A DNA stretch of 64,000 nucleotides, taken from positions 496,001 to 560,000 of the forward strand of contig JAEILZ010000007.1 of assembly GCA_018873225.1 (NCBI GenBank), in the 5' to 3' direction. The stretch comes from [Phialemoniopsis] sp. UDSM-2020 (Eukaryota; Ascomycota; Sordariomycetes; Thyridiales; Thyridiaceae). The notes beneath the pieces are model-generated. The model was not told where the DNA came from, ran no database searches, and saw only the letters and a program-made list of their open reading frames with translations. Positions 23,991-37,343 of this stretch are shown one piece after another; positions within the stretch are counted from its first letter, which is position 1; every line of letters starts with the position of its first letter. A program made the translations under genes and the position numbers.

Positions 23991-24589
23991 CTAAGGCGGT
24001 ATAATCTAGTAGTAGTAGTTTTATATATTAATTTCACTTTAGAAGTACTACTAATAGATTCTAATATCTTAATATACCCCCCTAGATAGATATAAAAGCC
24101 TTCTTAATCTATTTAAAGCTATTTCTAACTATTTAATTAAAAGATATATAACTTTTTTTAGAGATTTAGTTTTAATTAGTTTTATAGGCTATAGATAGTT
24201 ATATTTTTTTATATATTAAATATTATAATTATTCTTATTATCTTTAAATAGAATAGATATCTTTTAAAGTTTTTTTTTATTTATAGTCTTATATTAAAGT
24301 ATCTTTTTCTTTTAGCTTTTTATTTTAATATTATTTTTCTAATATAGCTTAAGATAATTTAAATAGTTTATTATAAGTCTTTTTTTCTTAATAATAATTT
24401 AATAGTATAATAATAATATATTCTTTACTTACTAAGAAAGTTTTAAATTTAATTTTTAATTAGATTTTAATTAATTAGTAATTAAATTTTATAATTAAAT
24501 TATTTTCTAGTTAATAAGCTTTAAATAATATTTATAGGTTTTTAAATTTATTTTTAAAATTAATATTTTTAAAGTTTAAATCCTTTAAA

Positions 24590-27010
24590 GATATTATAAA
24601 ACTAAAATAAGATATTATAAAGTAAATAATCTAAGTAGTTAAGACTAGTAGAAAAAGATAAGATAAGAAGAATTATTCTAAGTAAATAATTACTTATAAT
24701 AGAATTATAATTAGTTACTATAAAGAAGTAATTAATTATAATAAGTTTATAATCTAGTTATTTATATATATAAATAAAATCTATCTTTAAATATCTATTT
24801 AAATAGCTTTTTAGTATTTAAAGTATTTTTATTTAATAATATATCTTTAAGTAAAAGCTATTTTAGTTATAATTAATTAATTTATATTATTATTTTATAT
24901 CTATTATTTATTATTAATATAAATCTTTTATATATTTTATTTTAATATTTAAAAAGTTTAAAATAAAGAATTATTATATATTAAATACTTTTATTTAATA
25001 AGTAGATTATATTTTAAATAATAATATAAAAAGAATAATATTAAGAAAGTTATTTTTAATTAATATTAAATCTATCTACTTAATAGAATAAATTATAACT
25101 AAAATCTAATAACTCTAAGGGATAGTTATTATACTTTAAATATTTAAAGGAGAAGCTAAATATAAAATCCTTTTAATATTTAATAGAATAAAGAAAGAAT
25201 TATAAAGCTTTCTTATTTAGTATTAAAAATATCTATATAAATATTAATTTAATTTTTTATACTTAAAAGATTAAATTCTATTTACTACTACTAAGCTTAA
25301 AGAAGAGACCTTTATTTAGTTTAAATTAATATAATATAATTAATTTAAATATAATACTAAGGCTAAATAGAATCTTAAGATTAATATTATCTTTTAAGAA
25401 AGATTTAAGAAATTTAAAGAAATAATTAAAATAATTTTTAAAAATTCTAATAAAAAGTATTTTATAAAGTAAAAGCTAAATACCCTATAATATAAAAAAA
25501 ATATATCTTCTTATATTATATAATTCTAATAAATTATTAGTATATTAAGTTAAAATAATAAATTACTTATAATAGCTTTTTATAATAAATTAAAATTAAA
25601 AATAAAAAATAAACTAATTAAAATAAATAGATTTAAAATATTTATTAATTATATAGTAATTATTATATAAATTAATAATTAATTATATAAGTAATATTTA
25701 AAAAAAGAAAGCTACTAATTAGTATAATAATATTATTTATAATAGTTTAATTAGAAGAAAAAAATAATATAATAAAAAACTATTATAATATAAAAATTAA
25801 TTTAATATTTAAAACTTATAAAGTTTAATACTATTAAATAGAAATTTAAAAAGTATTTTAATTATAAAAAAGAAAGATATTTTATTAGAAATTATTATTA
25901 GAAAAAGAAGTTTTAAAAGATTTTAAAATTAAAATATTAAATAAATATTATTTAAAAAATATAATATAAAAATAAGTATTAAATAATATATTATAATAAT
26001 AATTATATTATATATCTTTTAAGAAAATAAAATAATAATTAATATTTTAAATATATAAAATAGCTTAAAGTAATAATAATTATATAATAATATAATTTTA
26101 AAAATAAAATATTTATTTTTTAAGGAATTATTTTAAAAAGAATAATAAATATTATTTATTTTAAAGATTTATTTAAAATAATATATTTATTAAAAAATAA
26201 AATAAAATAATATATTAAAAATCTAATAAAAAATAATAATAAATTAATTAGTAAATCTATTAATAAAATAACTATTAAGAATAAAAAATAAATTTTTATT
26301 TAAATTAAAAAAGAAAAAAAGAAAAAAAAAAACCTTATAATATTAATTTTTAAGAAATAAGAAATTAAATAATAATTAAAAATACTTTAAAAATATTAAA
26401 ATTTAATATTAATAAATAATAATTAATAAATAATAATTATAAGAAAAGATTTTTAAAAAATTAATTAAAAAAAGTAATAATAAAAATAAGAAATTTATTT
26501 ATATAAAGATTTATAATTTTATTATAAAATTAAAGAATATATATAATTATTCTAAGTAGTTTATATTTATAATAAATATTTAATATATTTTAAATTAAAA
26601 ATAAAATATAATTTTTTATTAAAATAATATAAAGATTATTAAATTTATATCTACTTATAAAAGAAATTAAAATTTTAAAAAATATATTAAATAGATAATA
26701 ATAAAAAATATATAAAATTATATATATAAATTAATTATTTTTTATTTTATATAATAAAAAAAAAATAATTAATATTTATATAATAATATAATATAAAATA
26801 TATTACTTATAAAAATTTAAAATATAATATTATTTTAAATTAGAAATAATATAATAAGTATATATATACTTTTAATTAAATAGGATTTTAAAAAGATAAT
26901 TTAATAAGAAATTTAATTAATTAATAAAAGAAAAAACTTTAAAATAATTTTATAAAATATTTTAAATAAAATCTTTAAAATAAATTTTAATAAAAATAAT
27001 TATAAAGATA
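24590..27010 (+). repeat. Direct-repeat copy A within the AT island
   Basis: This segment lines up with 32512-34928 at an offset of about 7,910-7,922 bp. Long shared runs can be read by eye at 25935 versus 33855, 26455 versus 34365, and 26831 versus 34741. Stretches around 25,000-25,600 are more diverged. Copy A keeps more C and G than copy B, so it has been mutated less or came later. Confidence 0.75.
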
Positions 27011-30000
27011 ATAATTAATAAAAAAATATTTAATTAATAAGTTTTAAAAAATTAATATAAATAAATTAAATTAATTAAAAAAAAAAATTAAAAAAAAATT
27101 TAAAAAAGATTTAAAGAAATTAATAAAAAATAAATATATTAAATAATATTATAACTTAATAAATTAAAATAATAAAATTTATAATTAATAAAAAAAAATT
27201 AAAATAATAGAATTTTAAGTTTATAAAATAAATTTTATAATAAAATAAAAAGATATTTATTAATAAATTTATAATAAAAAAATAAATAAATAAATATTAA
27301 AAAATAAATATAATTTTTATTAAAAGATTAAATAAAAAATAAAATATAAAAAACTTTAAAAATTATTTTTAATTATATATTAATACTAATTAAAATATAA
27401 TTTAATAATATAAAAATAATTATATTAATTAATAATAATACTTAAGAAAACTATATTTTTTTATAATTAATTAATAAATTTAAAATTTTATAAATTTATA
27501 AGAAAAATTTATATAAATTATTTATAATAAAAAGAAATTAAATTTAATATAATAATAAGATAATTAATTAAAAGATTATATAATTTTTTATTTAAATTAT
27601 TTTTTAATTTATTTTAATAATCTTAAATATTATAAATATAATAAATTATAATATAATATTAAAAATATTATAATTATAATAAAATAATTTATATATTAAT
27701 TAATTTATTAACTAAATAATATAATTAAAATAATTATATTAAAAATAATTAAAAAAAAACTTAATTAATAAAATTTCTTAGAAATAAAATATATATAAAT
27801 TATTAATTTATAAAGTCTTATTATATTTTAAAAAAGAATAATTTAATAAAATTATAATAATATTAAAAGAATATTATTAATATATAAAATTATTTTAATT
27901 AGAATTAAATATAATATTATTATTATATTTATATTATAATTATAAAATATTATTAAAATTAAAAATTATATTTAAATTTTAAAAAATTTATAATTTAAAT
28001 AAATTATAATTTAAAAAGTTAAAAAAATATTTAAAAAAAATCTTTAAAAAGATTTTATTTAATTATTTAAATTATTAATAAAATATTTAATCTTTTAAAT
28101 ATTTAAAAAAAATAATAAATAAAAGATATATATTAATTATTAATAATTTAATAATATTATAATTAAAAATTAATATTTATTATTATTAATTATTAAATTA
28201 TATAATAAATTATATAATATTAATTAATTTATAATATTAAACTTATTAAAAGTTTATAATTTAATTTATATTAAAAAAAGATATAAATAAAAAATTATAT
28301 TTAAAGTTTATTTAAAATATTTTAAATATTTTATTATATCTTTTAAACTTATAAATATTTTAATAATATTTTAAAATTTAATTAATAATATATTATAGAA
28401 ATATTTTAATAATTTTATTATTATTTATTTTAATAATATTTTTATTTATTTTAAAATATTAAAAAAATATTAATAATATATTTATAAAATTCTTTAAAAT
28501 CTTTAAATAATAAATTTATTAGTAAATTCTAATAAAAATTAATTTTATATATAGAAAGTAATATATTTTAAATATTTAATTTAATTAAAAGAAATATAAA
28601 TAAATTTAATAAAACTTATAATAATTAGAAACTAATTAATATTTAAAAATATTAAAAAAATTTAATTCTTTTTAAGATTTATAAATTATTATTAATAATT
28701 CTTAAAAGAATATAATAAATTAATAATTATATTAATAAATCTTATTAAAAAAAATAAAACTTTTAATTAAATAAAAAGATATTAAAAGATTTTTAAATAA
28801 ATAAAATAATATCTTTTAAGTAAACTAATAATTAAAATTATAAATTTTAAATAATCTTATAAATTTAAAATAAATATATTTAATTATATTTTTAAAAAAT
28901 AATTTAAATAATATAATAATAAAAAAATATTATATTTAATAGTTTTTTTCTTTAAAAAACTATATAAATTAAAATTTAATTATTAAATTTATAATAAGAA
29001 ATTAATAACTATTATTAAGTATTTTAAAGAATAAAAATTATATTTAAATAAAATAATATATTTAATTATAATATATATTAATTATAAAAATCTTATTTAT
29101 TTTATTATTTTTAAAAAATTTAATAAATAATAAATAAAATAAATAAAATTTCTTTTAAAATTTAACTTTAAAATTTTATATTATAAAGAAATTAAAAATA
29201 ATTAAATAAATATTTTAAATTAAAAACTAAATTATAAATAAGAAATATTTATAAATATATAAATAATTATATAAATAAATTTAAATAAAATCTTTAAAAA
29301 GATTTTATAATAAATATTTTTAATAAAAATATAAATACTATTAAATAATATAAAAAAAATAAAAAATATATTAATACTATAAAAATAATTTATTTATTAA
29401 ATATAAACTAATAAAAGATTATTTTATTATATATAAAAATTATATTTATATATTATTTATATTTAAAAAGAAATATATAAAAAAATTTTATAAAATTAAA
29501 ATATATAAATATTAAGAAATTATATAAATTATAATAAAAGTTTAATAAATATATAACTTTTTATAACTTAATAAAATTATAAAAAATATTATTAAAAATA
29601 TTTATAATATACTTTTAATAAAATATTAAAATATAAAATATATAAAGAGTTATAATTTATATTAATATTAAAAGAATTTTAATATTTAATTATTATAAAT
29701 TTTATTATTAAATTATTAAAATTTAAAGATTTAATAATAAAAATAGAATATAATAATATTTTAATAATTTTTAAAAAGTTTATTAAATATATATATTTCT
29801 TATTATTTAAAAAAATATATTTAATAAAATAATTAATATTTATCTTTTTAAAAATTATTATAATTAATTATAAGATATTATATAAGATTATTATTAATAA
29901 AAGAATTATATTTATATTAAAGTTTTATATTTTTTTTATAAGATAATTAAAAGTAAATAAAAAACTTATAATAATTTATTATTTATAAATTAATAAATAA

Positions 30001-31363
30001 ATTAAATAATTAAATTAAATATTAAAAGCTTATTTATATAATTATATTAATTATAAATAAAATAATTAAATAAAAATAAAAATATTATTATTTTTTATAA
30101 ATTATAAATAAAAATCTAAAGTTTATTAATAATTATAAGATAAAATTAATATAAAATTTATAATTTTTAAGGTAAAATATCTTAAAAAATTATATATATT
30201 TTTAAAAATAGAATTAAAATTTATATAAAAGTATATTATATATTATTATAATTAAAAAAAAATAAAAAGATTATTTTTTTTAAAAGAAGATATAATTTAT
30301 TTATTATAAAAAAGTATTATAATAAAATAATTTAATAATAAATTAAATTATAAAAAATTAAAATTATTTAAAGTTTTATAGAAAATATTAATATTTAATT
30401 ATAAATTATTATTATTATTATTAATATATATTTATAATATTTTTTATATATTCTTATTAAAATTAGCTTTTTAAAAAGTTTAATTAAATAAACTAATAAA
30501 AATAAATATAAAAAAAGAAAAATATAAAATTAAAAAAATATTTAAATAAAGAATATTTAATAGAAAGTATTTAATTAAATAAAAAGATTATAATAATAAA
30601 AAAAATATTTAAAAATTTATTAAGTATTTATTATATTATATAAAAATATTTTAATAATTCTATTAATAAGTTTAATATTAATAAATATTAAATTATTTAA
30701 ATTAATAATATTTTAATTAATTATATTAAAATTATTAGTAAATTATATTTTAATAATAGCTTTTAATTCTTTTTTTTTTTATTTTTTTAATTTATTTATA
30801 TTTTATAAATTATATTATATTATTTTTATATTTTTTTTATAAAATAAATAATATTATTTTTATAAATAAATTAAATAAATAAATAGTTTAAAAAGTTTCT
30901 TTTTTATTTTTATTTCTTTTTATTTTAAATATTTTATTTTAATAGTAATATAGAATATTATTATAATTAATATATTTTCTTTTTAATTAATAAAATAATA
31001 ATATATATAAATATTTATAGAAATATTTATTTTATTATAAGAATAATTATAATAAATATACTTTTAATATTTTTTTATTTTTTTAATTATTTTATAAATT
31101 AATTTATAATTAAAATAGTATATATATAATATAACTTTAAAATTATTATATAAGATTTTATTTAATAAAATATTATAATTTTTTAATATTTAAAATTTTT
31201 ATTTTTTAATATAATTTAAAGATATAATTATTAAAAAAAAATAAAAAGAATTAAAAAAAAAGTTTAATATTTATAATAAAAATTAAAATTTAATAATTTA
31301 AATTTTAAAAAATAATTAAAATTATTAAAATATTAATTTAAAAAGAAAATATTATATTATAAA

Positions 31364-31745
31364 ACTAAGATAAAATATTATAAAATAAATAATTTAAATA
31401 ATTAAAATTAATAAAAAAAGATAAAATAAGAAAAATTATTTTAAATAAATAATTATTTATAATAGAATTATAATTAATTATTATAAAAAAATAATTAATT
31501 ATAATAGATTTATAATTTAATTATTTATATATATAAATAAAATTTATTTTTAAATATTTATTTAAATAGCTTTTTAGTATTTAAAATATTTTTATTTAAT
31601 AATATATCTTTAAATAAAAATTATTTTAATTATAATTAATTAATTTATATTATTACTTTATATTTATTATTTATTATTAATATAAATTCTTTATATATTT
31701 TATTTTAATATTTAAAAAGTTTAAAATAAAGAATTATTATAAAAG
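31364..31745 (+). repeat. Partial third copy of the AT-island repeat
   Basis: About 380 bp match the first part of copies A (from about 24600) and B (from about 32522), including a shared run with TTTAATAATATATCTTTAA. It stops near 31,745, where the sequence becomes unrelated. Differences from copy A are mainly T for C and A for G. It is probably a truncated insertion or a deletion remnant. Confidence 0.7.
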
Positions 31746-32511
31746 AATATTTTTTTTTTATTTATTTTTTTAATATTTAATAATAATTAATATAAAAAAA
31801 GATATTAAAAAAGATTTATAAATAATAATTAAAATAATTTTATTCTTTTTAAATTTAAAAGTTATAATTTAATAGAATAATCTATTAAATATAATTTTTT
31901 AATATTTTTTTTTTTTTTAAATTATTAGTTTAATTTCTAATTTAAAGAAAAAACTTAAAACTATTAATTTAATCTTTATAATAATTAGTAATAAAATTAA
32001 AACTTTTTTTATTAATTATTTTTTATCTTTTAAAATAAATAAAAAATAAAAATAAAAATTTAATTATTTAATAAAAATAAAATAATAATTATAATTTAAA
32101 ATCTTTATAAATTTATTTATTTTTATTTCTTTAATATTAAAATAATTAATTATAAAAATTCTTTTTTAAACCTTTTAATAAGCTTAAATATTATAAATAT
32201 TTATATATTTAAAAGTAATTTTAATTTATTTTTATTAATTTATTATAAAATAAATTATTTATTAATTATTATAAAAGATTTTTAATTTATAATAAAAATT
32301 TAAATTAATAAATATAAATAGTTTTATTATTATTAAAACTTATTTAATTATAAAAATTAAAACTAAGAATTTAATTTTTATTAATAAAATTATAATAATA
32401 ATTTATTTAATAGTCTTTTAATTAATAATACTTTTAAATAATATTATAAAATATTTTTATAATAAATATTTTTTTTTTATTTATAAATAAGATATTTATA
32501 TAAACTTTAAA

Positions 32512-34928
32512 AACTTATTATAAAATTAAAATATAATATTATAAAAAAGTAATTTTAAGTAATTAAAACTAATAAATAAATAAAATAAATAAAATTATTT
32601 TAAAGAAATAATTATTTATAAAAGAATTATAATTAATTATTATAAAAAAATAATTTATTATAATAGATTTATAATTTAATTATTTATATATATAAATAAT
32701 ATCTATTTTAAATATTTATTTAAATAACTTTTTAATATTTAAAATATTTTTATTTAATAATATATCTTTAAATAAAAACTATTTTAATTATAATTAATTA
32801 ATTTATATTATTATTTTATATTTATTATTTATTATTAATATAAACTTTATATATATTTTATTTTAATATTTTAAAGGTTTAAAATAAAGAATTATTATAT
32901 ATTAAATATTTTTATTTAATAAATAAATTATACTTTAAATAATAATATAAAAAAAATTATATTAAAATCTTAATTAATTAATTTTAAATTAATTTATATT
33001 ATAAAATAAGTTATTATTAAAATTTAATAATTAAAAAGATAGTTTATTATAATATAAGTTTATATTAAAAGTATTAAATATAAAATATTTAAAGTATTTT
33101 TAAAAGAAAAGAAAAACTTATAAAGATTTTTTATTTAATATTATATTTATATTTAGAAATATAATTATAATTTTCTATATATTATTAATTAAATTCTTTT
33201 TATAGTTATTAAATTTAAAAGAAAGATATTTATTTAATTTAAATCTATATAATAAAACTTTTTTAAAAAATTAATAACTAATTAATAAAAGAAAATATAA
33301 AATCTATTTATAAATAAATTTAATATTTTTAAAAAGATAATTAAAAATACTTTTAAAAATCCTAATAAGAAAAGATTAATTAAATAATAATTTTAATAGT
33401 TATAATAAGTTAATTTAATTATTCTTTATATAATAAAGTTTTAATACATTATAATTAATTTAAAATAAAATAATAAACTCTTTATAATTTTATTTTATAA
33501 TAAATTAAAATTTAAAATTAAAAATAAACTTATAAAAATAAATTAATTAAAAAATTTTTTTAAATATATAATTATAACTATATAAATTAATAATTAATTA
33601 TATAAATAATATTTTAAAAAATAAAAATAATAATTATAAACTTTTTATTTTAAATAAATTAATTAAGAGAAAAAAATAATATAATAAAAGATTATTATTA
33701 TATAAGAAAATATTTAATATTTAAAATTTATAAAGTTTAATATTATTAAATAAAAACTTAAAAAATATTTTAATTATAAAAAAAAAAATATTTTATTAAA
33801 AACTATTATTAAAAAAAAAAGTTTTAAAAAATTTTAAAATTAAAATATTAAATAAATATTATTTAAAAGATATAATATAAAAATAAATATTAAATAATAT
33901 ATTATAATAATAATTATATTATATATCTTTTAAAAAAATAAAATAATAATTAATATTTTAAATATATAAGATAACTTAAAATAATAATAATTATATAATA
34001 ATATAATTTATAAATAAGATATTTATTTATTAAAAAATTATTTTAAAAAAAATAATAAATATTATTTATTTTAAAAATCTTTTAAAAATAATATATATTT
34101 TAAAAGATAAAATAGAATAATATATTAAAAACTTAATAAAAAAAAATAATAATTAAATTAATAAATTTATTAATAAAATAATTATTAAAAATAAAAAATA
34201 AATTTTTATTTAAATTAAAAAATAAATAAAAAAAAGAAAAAACTTTATAATATTAATTTTAAAAAAATAAAAAATTAAATAATAATTAAAAGTATTTTAA
34301 AAATATTAAAATTTAATATTAATAAATAATAATTAATAAATAATAATTATAAAAATAAATCTTTAAAAAATTAATTAAAAAAAATAATAATAAATATAAA
34401 GAATTTATTTATATAAAAATTTATAATTTTATTATAAAACTAAAAAATATATATAATTATTTTAAATAATATATATTTATAATAAATATTTAATATATTT
34501 TAAATTAAAAATAAAATATAAATTTTTATTAAAATAATATAAAAACTATTAAATTTATATAGACTTATAAAAAAAATTAGAATTTTAAAAAGTTTATTAA
34601 ATAAATAATAATAAAAAATATATAAAATTATATATATAAATTAATTACTTTTTATTTTATATATTAAAAAAAAAATAATTAATATTTATATAATAATATA
34701 ATATAAAATATATTATTTATAAAAATTTAAAATATAATATTATTTTAAAATAAAAATAATATAATAAGTATATATATATTTTTAATTAAATAAAACTTTA
34801 AAAAGATAGTTTAATAAAATATTTAATTAATTAATTAAAAAAAAAAACTTTAAAATAATCTTATAAAATATTTTAAAATAAATTTTTAAAATAAATTTTA
34901 ATAAAAGTATTTTTAAAAGTTATATTTT
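32512..34928 (+). repeat. Direct-repeat copy B, ending at the island edge
   Basis: This is the counterpart of 24590-27010. Its end coincides with the abrupt return to normal composition at 34,928, suggesting that the island's right edge is the end of an inserted element. It is more C/G-depleted than copy A over most of its length. Confidence 0.75.
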
Positions 34929-34988
34929 AGGCGGCTTGCCTGCCTTTGGAAATGGTGGCATCCCTATTACTTTTTAAGGCAGCTGCCT
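34929..34988. repeat. AGGC-rich inverted motifs at the island boundary
   Basis: Immediately after the AT block come AGGCGGCTTGCCTGCCT (from 34929) and a perfect 12-bp palindrome AGGCAGCTGCCT (34977-34988). Short GC-rich inverted motifs next to an insertion edge could be an element terminus or target. A weak AAGGCGG echo lies at the left edge, near 23,993. The evidence is thin. Confidence 0.3.
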
Positions 34989-37343
34989 CATTGAGGAACT
35001 CTCAACGGCCCCACACGCCCCCGCTGTGACTCACCCTATAAATGGCCACTGTCGTCTCGCAGTACCGATCAAGTCCTCTTTGTACCTCGCTTGCACCGCC
35101 AGCCTTAATGCTTGCTTTATCACGTGCTCTCCAAACAACGTCTCCACAATCAACGACCAAGAAACGCACGTACAGTCAGAGACGGCAAGTGAACGAGCTC
35201 AACTTGGCGACAGTATCATGCTAGTCGCTCGTGGTTATTAGGGCGAAGTCATGATTCGTCCTAGCTGTTTCAAATGTTCTCCCTCATTCCCTGGCCACGG
35301 GTCCTCTGCCATCACACACCGACATGCGCCGTGTTGCGAGGTGCCAAGCTCCCGGCCCAAAGTTCACATCTGTCTCGACAGCCGAAATGAACTCGTCAGA
35401 ACGATCTTCCTTAATGGAAGGTATAAGACTCAACGATCTGGATGCTTATGGGACATCTGCACGGCCGGCATGATACGTCACAGGGAGAAAAGGGCAGACA
35501 CCACCATCGGCCATGTCGGGGCAATGGAACAGCGGTAGAGGATCTGCAAGAAAATGCCCATTGTGGCTGTCTGCGCTGTCCTTACAACCGTGTCGTAAGA
35601 AGGGTGGGGTGGAATGGCGCTGCTCGGCTTCAGCGCGGCCTCTCATCGGACTGAATCACCGTCCCTCCACGCAGACGCGAGACTAGACTGCAGAACCAAT
35701 CCTGCCGATGATGGTGCCGATGAACGTCCTTGTGCACGAAAGACCTCTCAATTTGATTTTCAGGAAGAGCAATTTGCGAGCTTTCAAGCAACATCAGCAT
35801 GACTGCACGCAGTCGACGAAGAGGGCGGTCCAGTGGCGCTTTTTGCGTCAAGCAGCTCCTCGTGAGCTGACAGACAACAGTATGTCGCTAGGCTGTGCTA
35901 CTGCTCGGTGAGTTCAGAGGACTTCGAGTCCATCCGCATCGAATTCGCGTACATGGGCTCACGGCCTTGCCGCGCTACATCGGCATTCGTTTTCAGGAGG
36001 TGCATGGACCAAGGTGTCTTGCAAGTTCAGCATTGCAACACTGCCAGAGCATCCATGTGACCGATTGGTCAGACACGAAACCACTGGGGTCAAGCTCTAG
36101 TGCATGCGAGATATATGGAATGGCATCATTTCCCAGTCGGTCCAGTGCCCCCCTGCCGTAAGGATAGGACGCTGCGCATCACGGGGCCTAGCTTATGGAC
36201 TGCAAAGCTAGGGAGGGGACGGCAGGCCGGGTCAATGATGATCACCCTTTTTCAAATGCTGCTCGAGACGGCGCCTGCGTCCAGGCAACTATCTCCTCGC
36301 AGCAAGTCGATAGTCTCCGCCTTTTCTCGGCTGTTGGTGCGCGATATCCGTTCCGCTTGGCAGAGCCCAGACCAGCCCATGCCGGATGGACTGGTCGTTG
36401 CATCATCACGGCCACGGCCACGGCCAGGGCCAGGTCAGTATTTGTCGTCTGGGAGGGTGGCATTTGGCCTCCTCATTATGGGCGGGGCAATCCAGACCGA
36501 TGCCAGGTACAGCAGTCTCGCCGAAGGTGGCAGTGGGATCATCATATATGATGACCTGAGCTATCGTGAAGGAGGGCTCAAGCCATGTCAGTCTACGTGG
36601 TTGGTGGGCCCCGAACGAGACTATCGAACGATGACTGGGCCAGGCCATGAAGTCAGACGCAGCTTCGCCGATCAGTGCCATCATCTCATGCATCACACAG
36701 CCTGCAGAAGGTCCTTTCATTCAATCAATTAAAGACAGTGCATTGGTACGTATGCTTACGTTTCCTGGCATGGAGGCCTCTCGTGTTGAATCTTCTCGGC
36801 ATAGCCGATGGGTCAGATATGCAGGTTCTATGACTCTTGTTGCATGGATCGGAACACGCAGGGATTTATTAGGGCTTATCCTCGGATGATTGATCTCTTT
36901 ATGCCTTGCAGTCTTGAACGTACCTACAATGCATTTCTCAACAGGGCACTTCCCGAACAGGAAAGTTACATGCATATCGTACTGGGCAATATCAGCTTTG
37001 AAACCTCTCGTGAGGGTGATGCCTTCCGACAAGACATTATGAGGGTTACTGACGTGTCTCATGCAGCTTTCGACCCTTTCAGGAGCGGACTTGGGCGCCA
37101 AAAGTGATCTGCGCTGCCCCCATGCGAACGGCCGACATGATACCGAAGGCAACGGCGGCTGTTGGAATCATAGCGTCGCAGTGTCTCGATGGCGAGACGT
37201 CCAGGAAGACCCCATTGTATTCTAACCTTCCGTCCTGCACTGCGTCTGGGCAGTACGATAATGCCTGAAAGGATATATAAACAAAGAGCCTGCCCTGTTG
37301 ACTCAGGACCGGTGGTCCAACTCACGATCGAATTCGCCACGGC
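34989..37343. other. Gene-poor region after the AT island; promoter of next gene at its end
   Basis: About 2.35 kb of normal base composition without a gene I can support. Several ORFs of 60-210 codons occur on both strands, but they overlap, lack motifs and are often low-complexity (for example the CACGGC repeat near 36,405-36,432). A TATATAAA box at 37274-37281 lies about 65 bp before the ATG at 37344 and is a good core promoter for that gene. Confidence 0.5.

Larger units (their letters stand above)
23990..34928. repeat. AT-rich, RIP-degraded repeat island (about 10.9 kb)
   Basis: Nearly all A and T; for example 27841-27900 contains one G and no C. No reading frame of useful length survives on either strand. 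Aligned copies inside the island differ mostly where one has C and another T, or G and A: ATCTATCTTTAAATATCTAT near 24779 becomes ATTTATTTTTAAATATTTAT near 31540. That is the result expected from repeat-induced point mutation of transposable elements. The original element type cannot be told. Such islands are usually heterochromatic in fungi (family knowledge). Neither a centromere nor a telomere-proximal position can be tested from the sequence alone. Confidence 0.9.

Noticed and set aside
23990..34928. Mitochondrial DNA insertion as the cause of the AT-rich block
   Set aside because: No mitochondrial gene motif can be read, and C/T differences between repeated copies fit RIP better.
36100..36732. 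Plus-strand ORF of 210 codons after the AT island
   Set aside because: Low-complexity stretch (RPRPRPGPGQ from a CACGGC repeat), no motif, overlapped by other ORFs; no support as a gene.
36721..37152. Minus-strand ORF of 143 codons
   Set aside because: No recognisable family; it shares its region with plus-strand ORFs of equal quality and lies just upstream of the next gene's TATA box.
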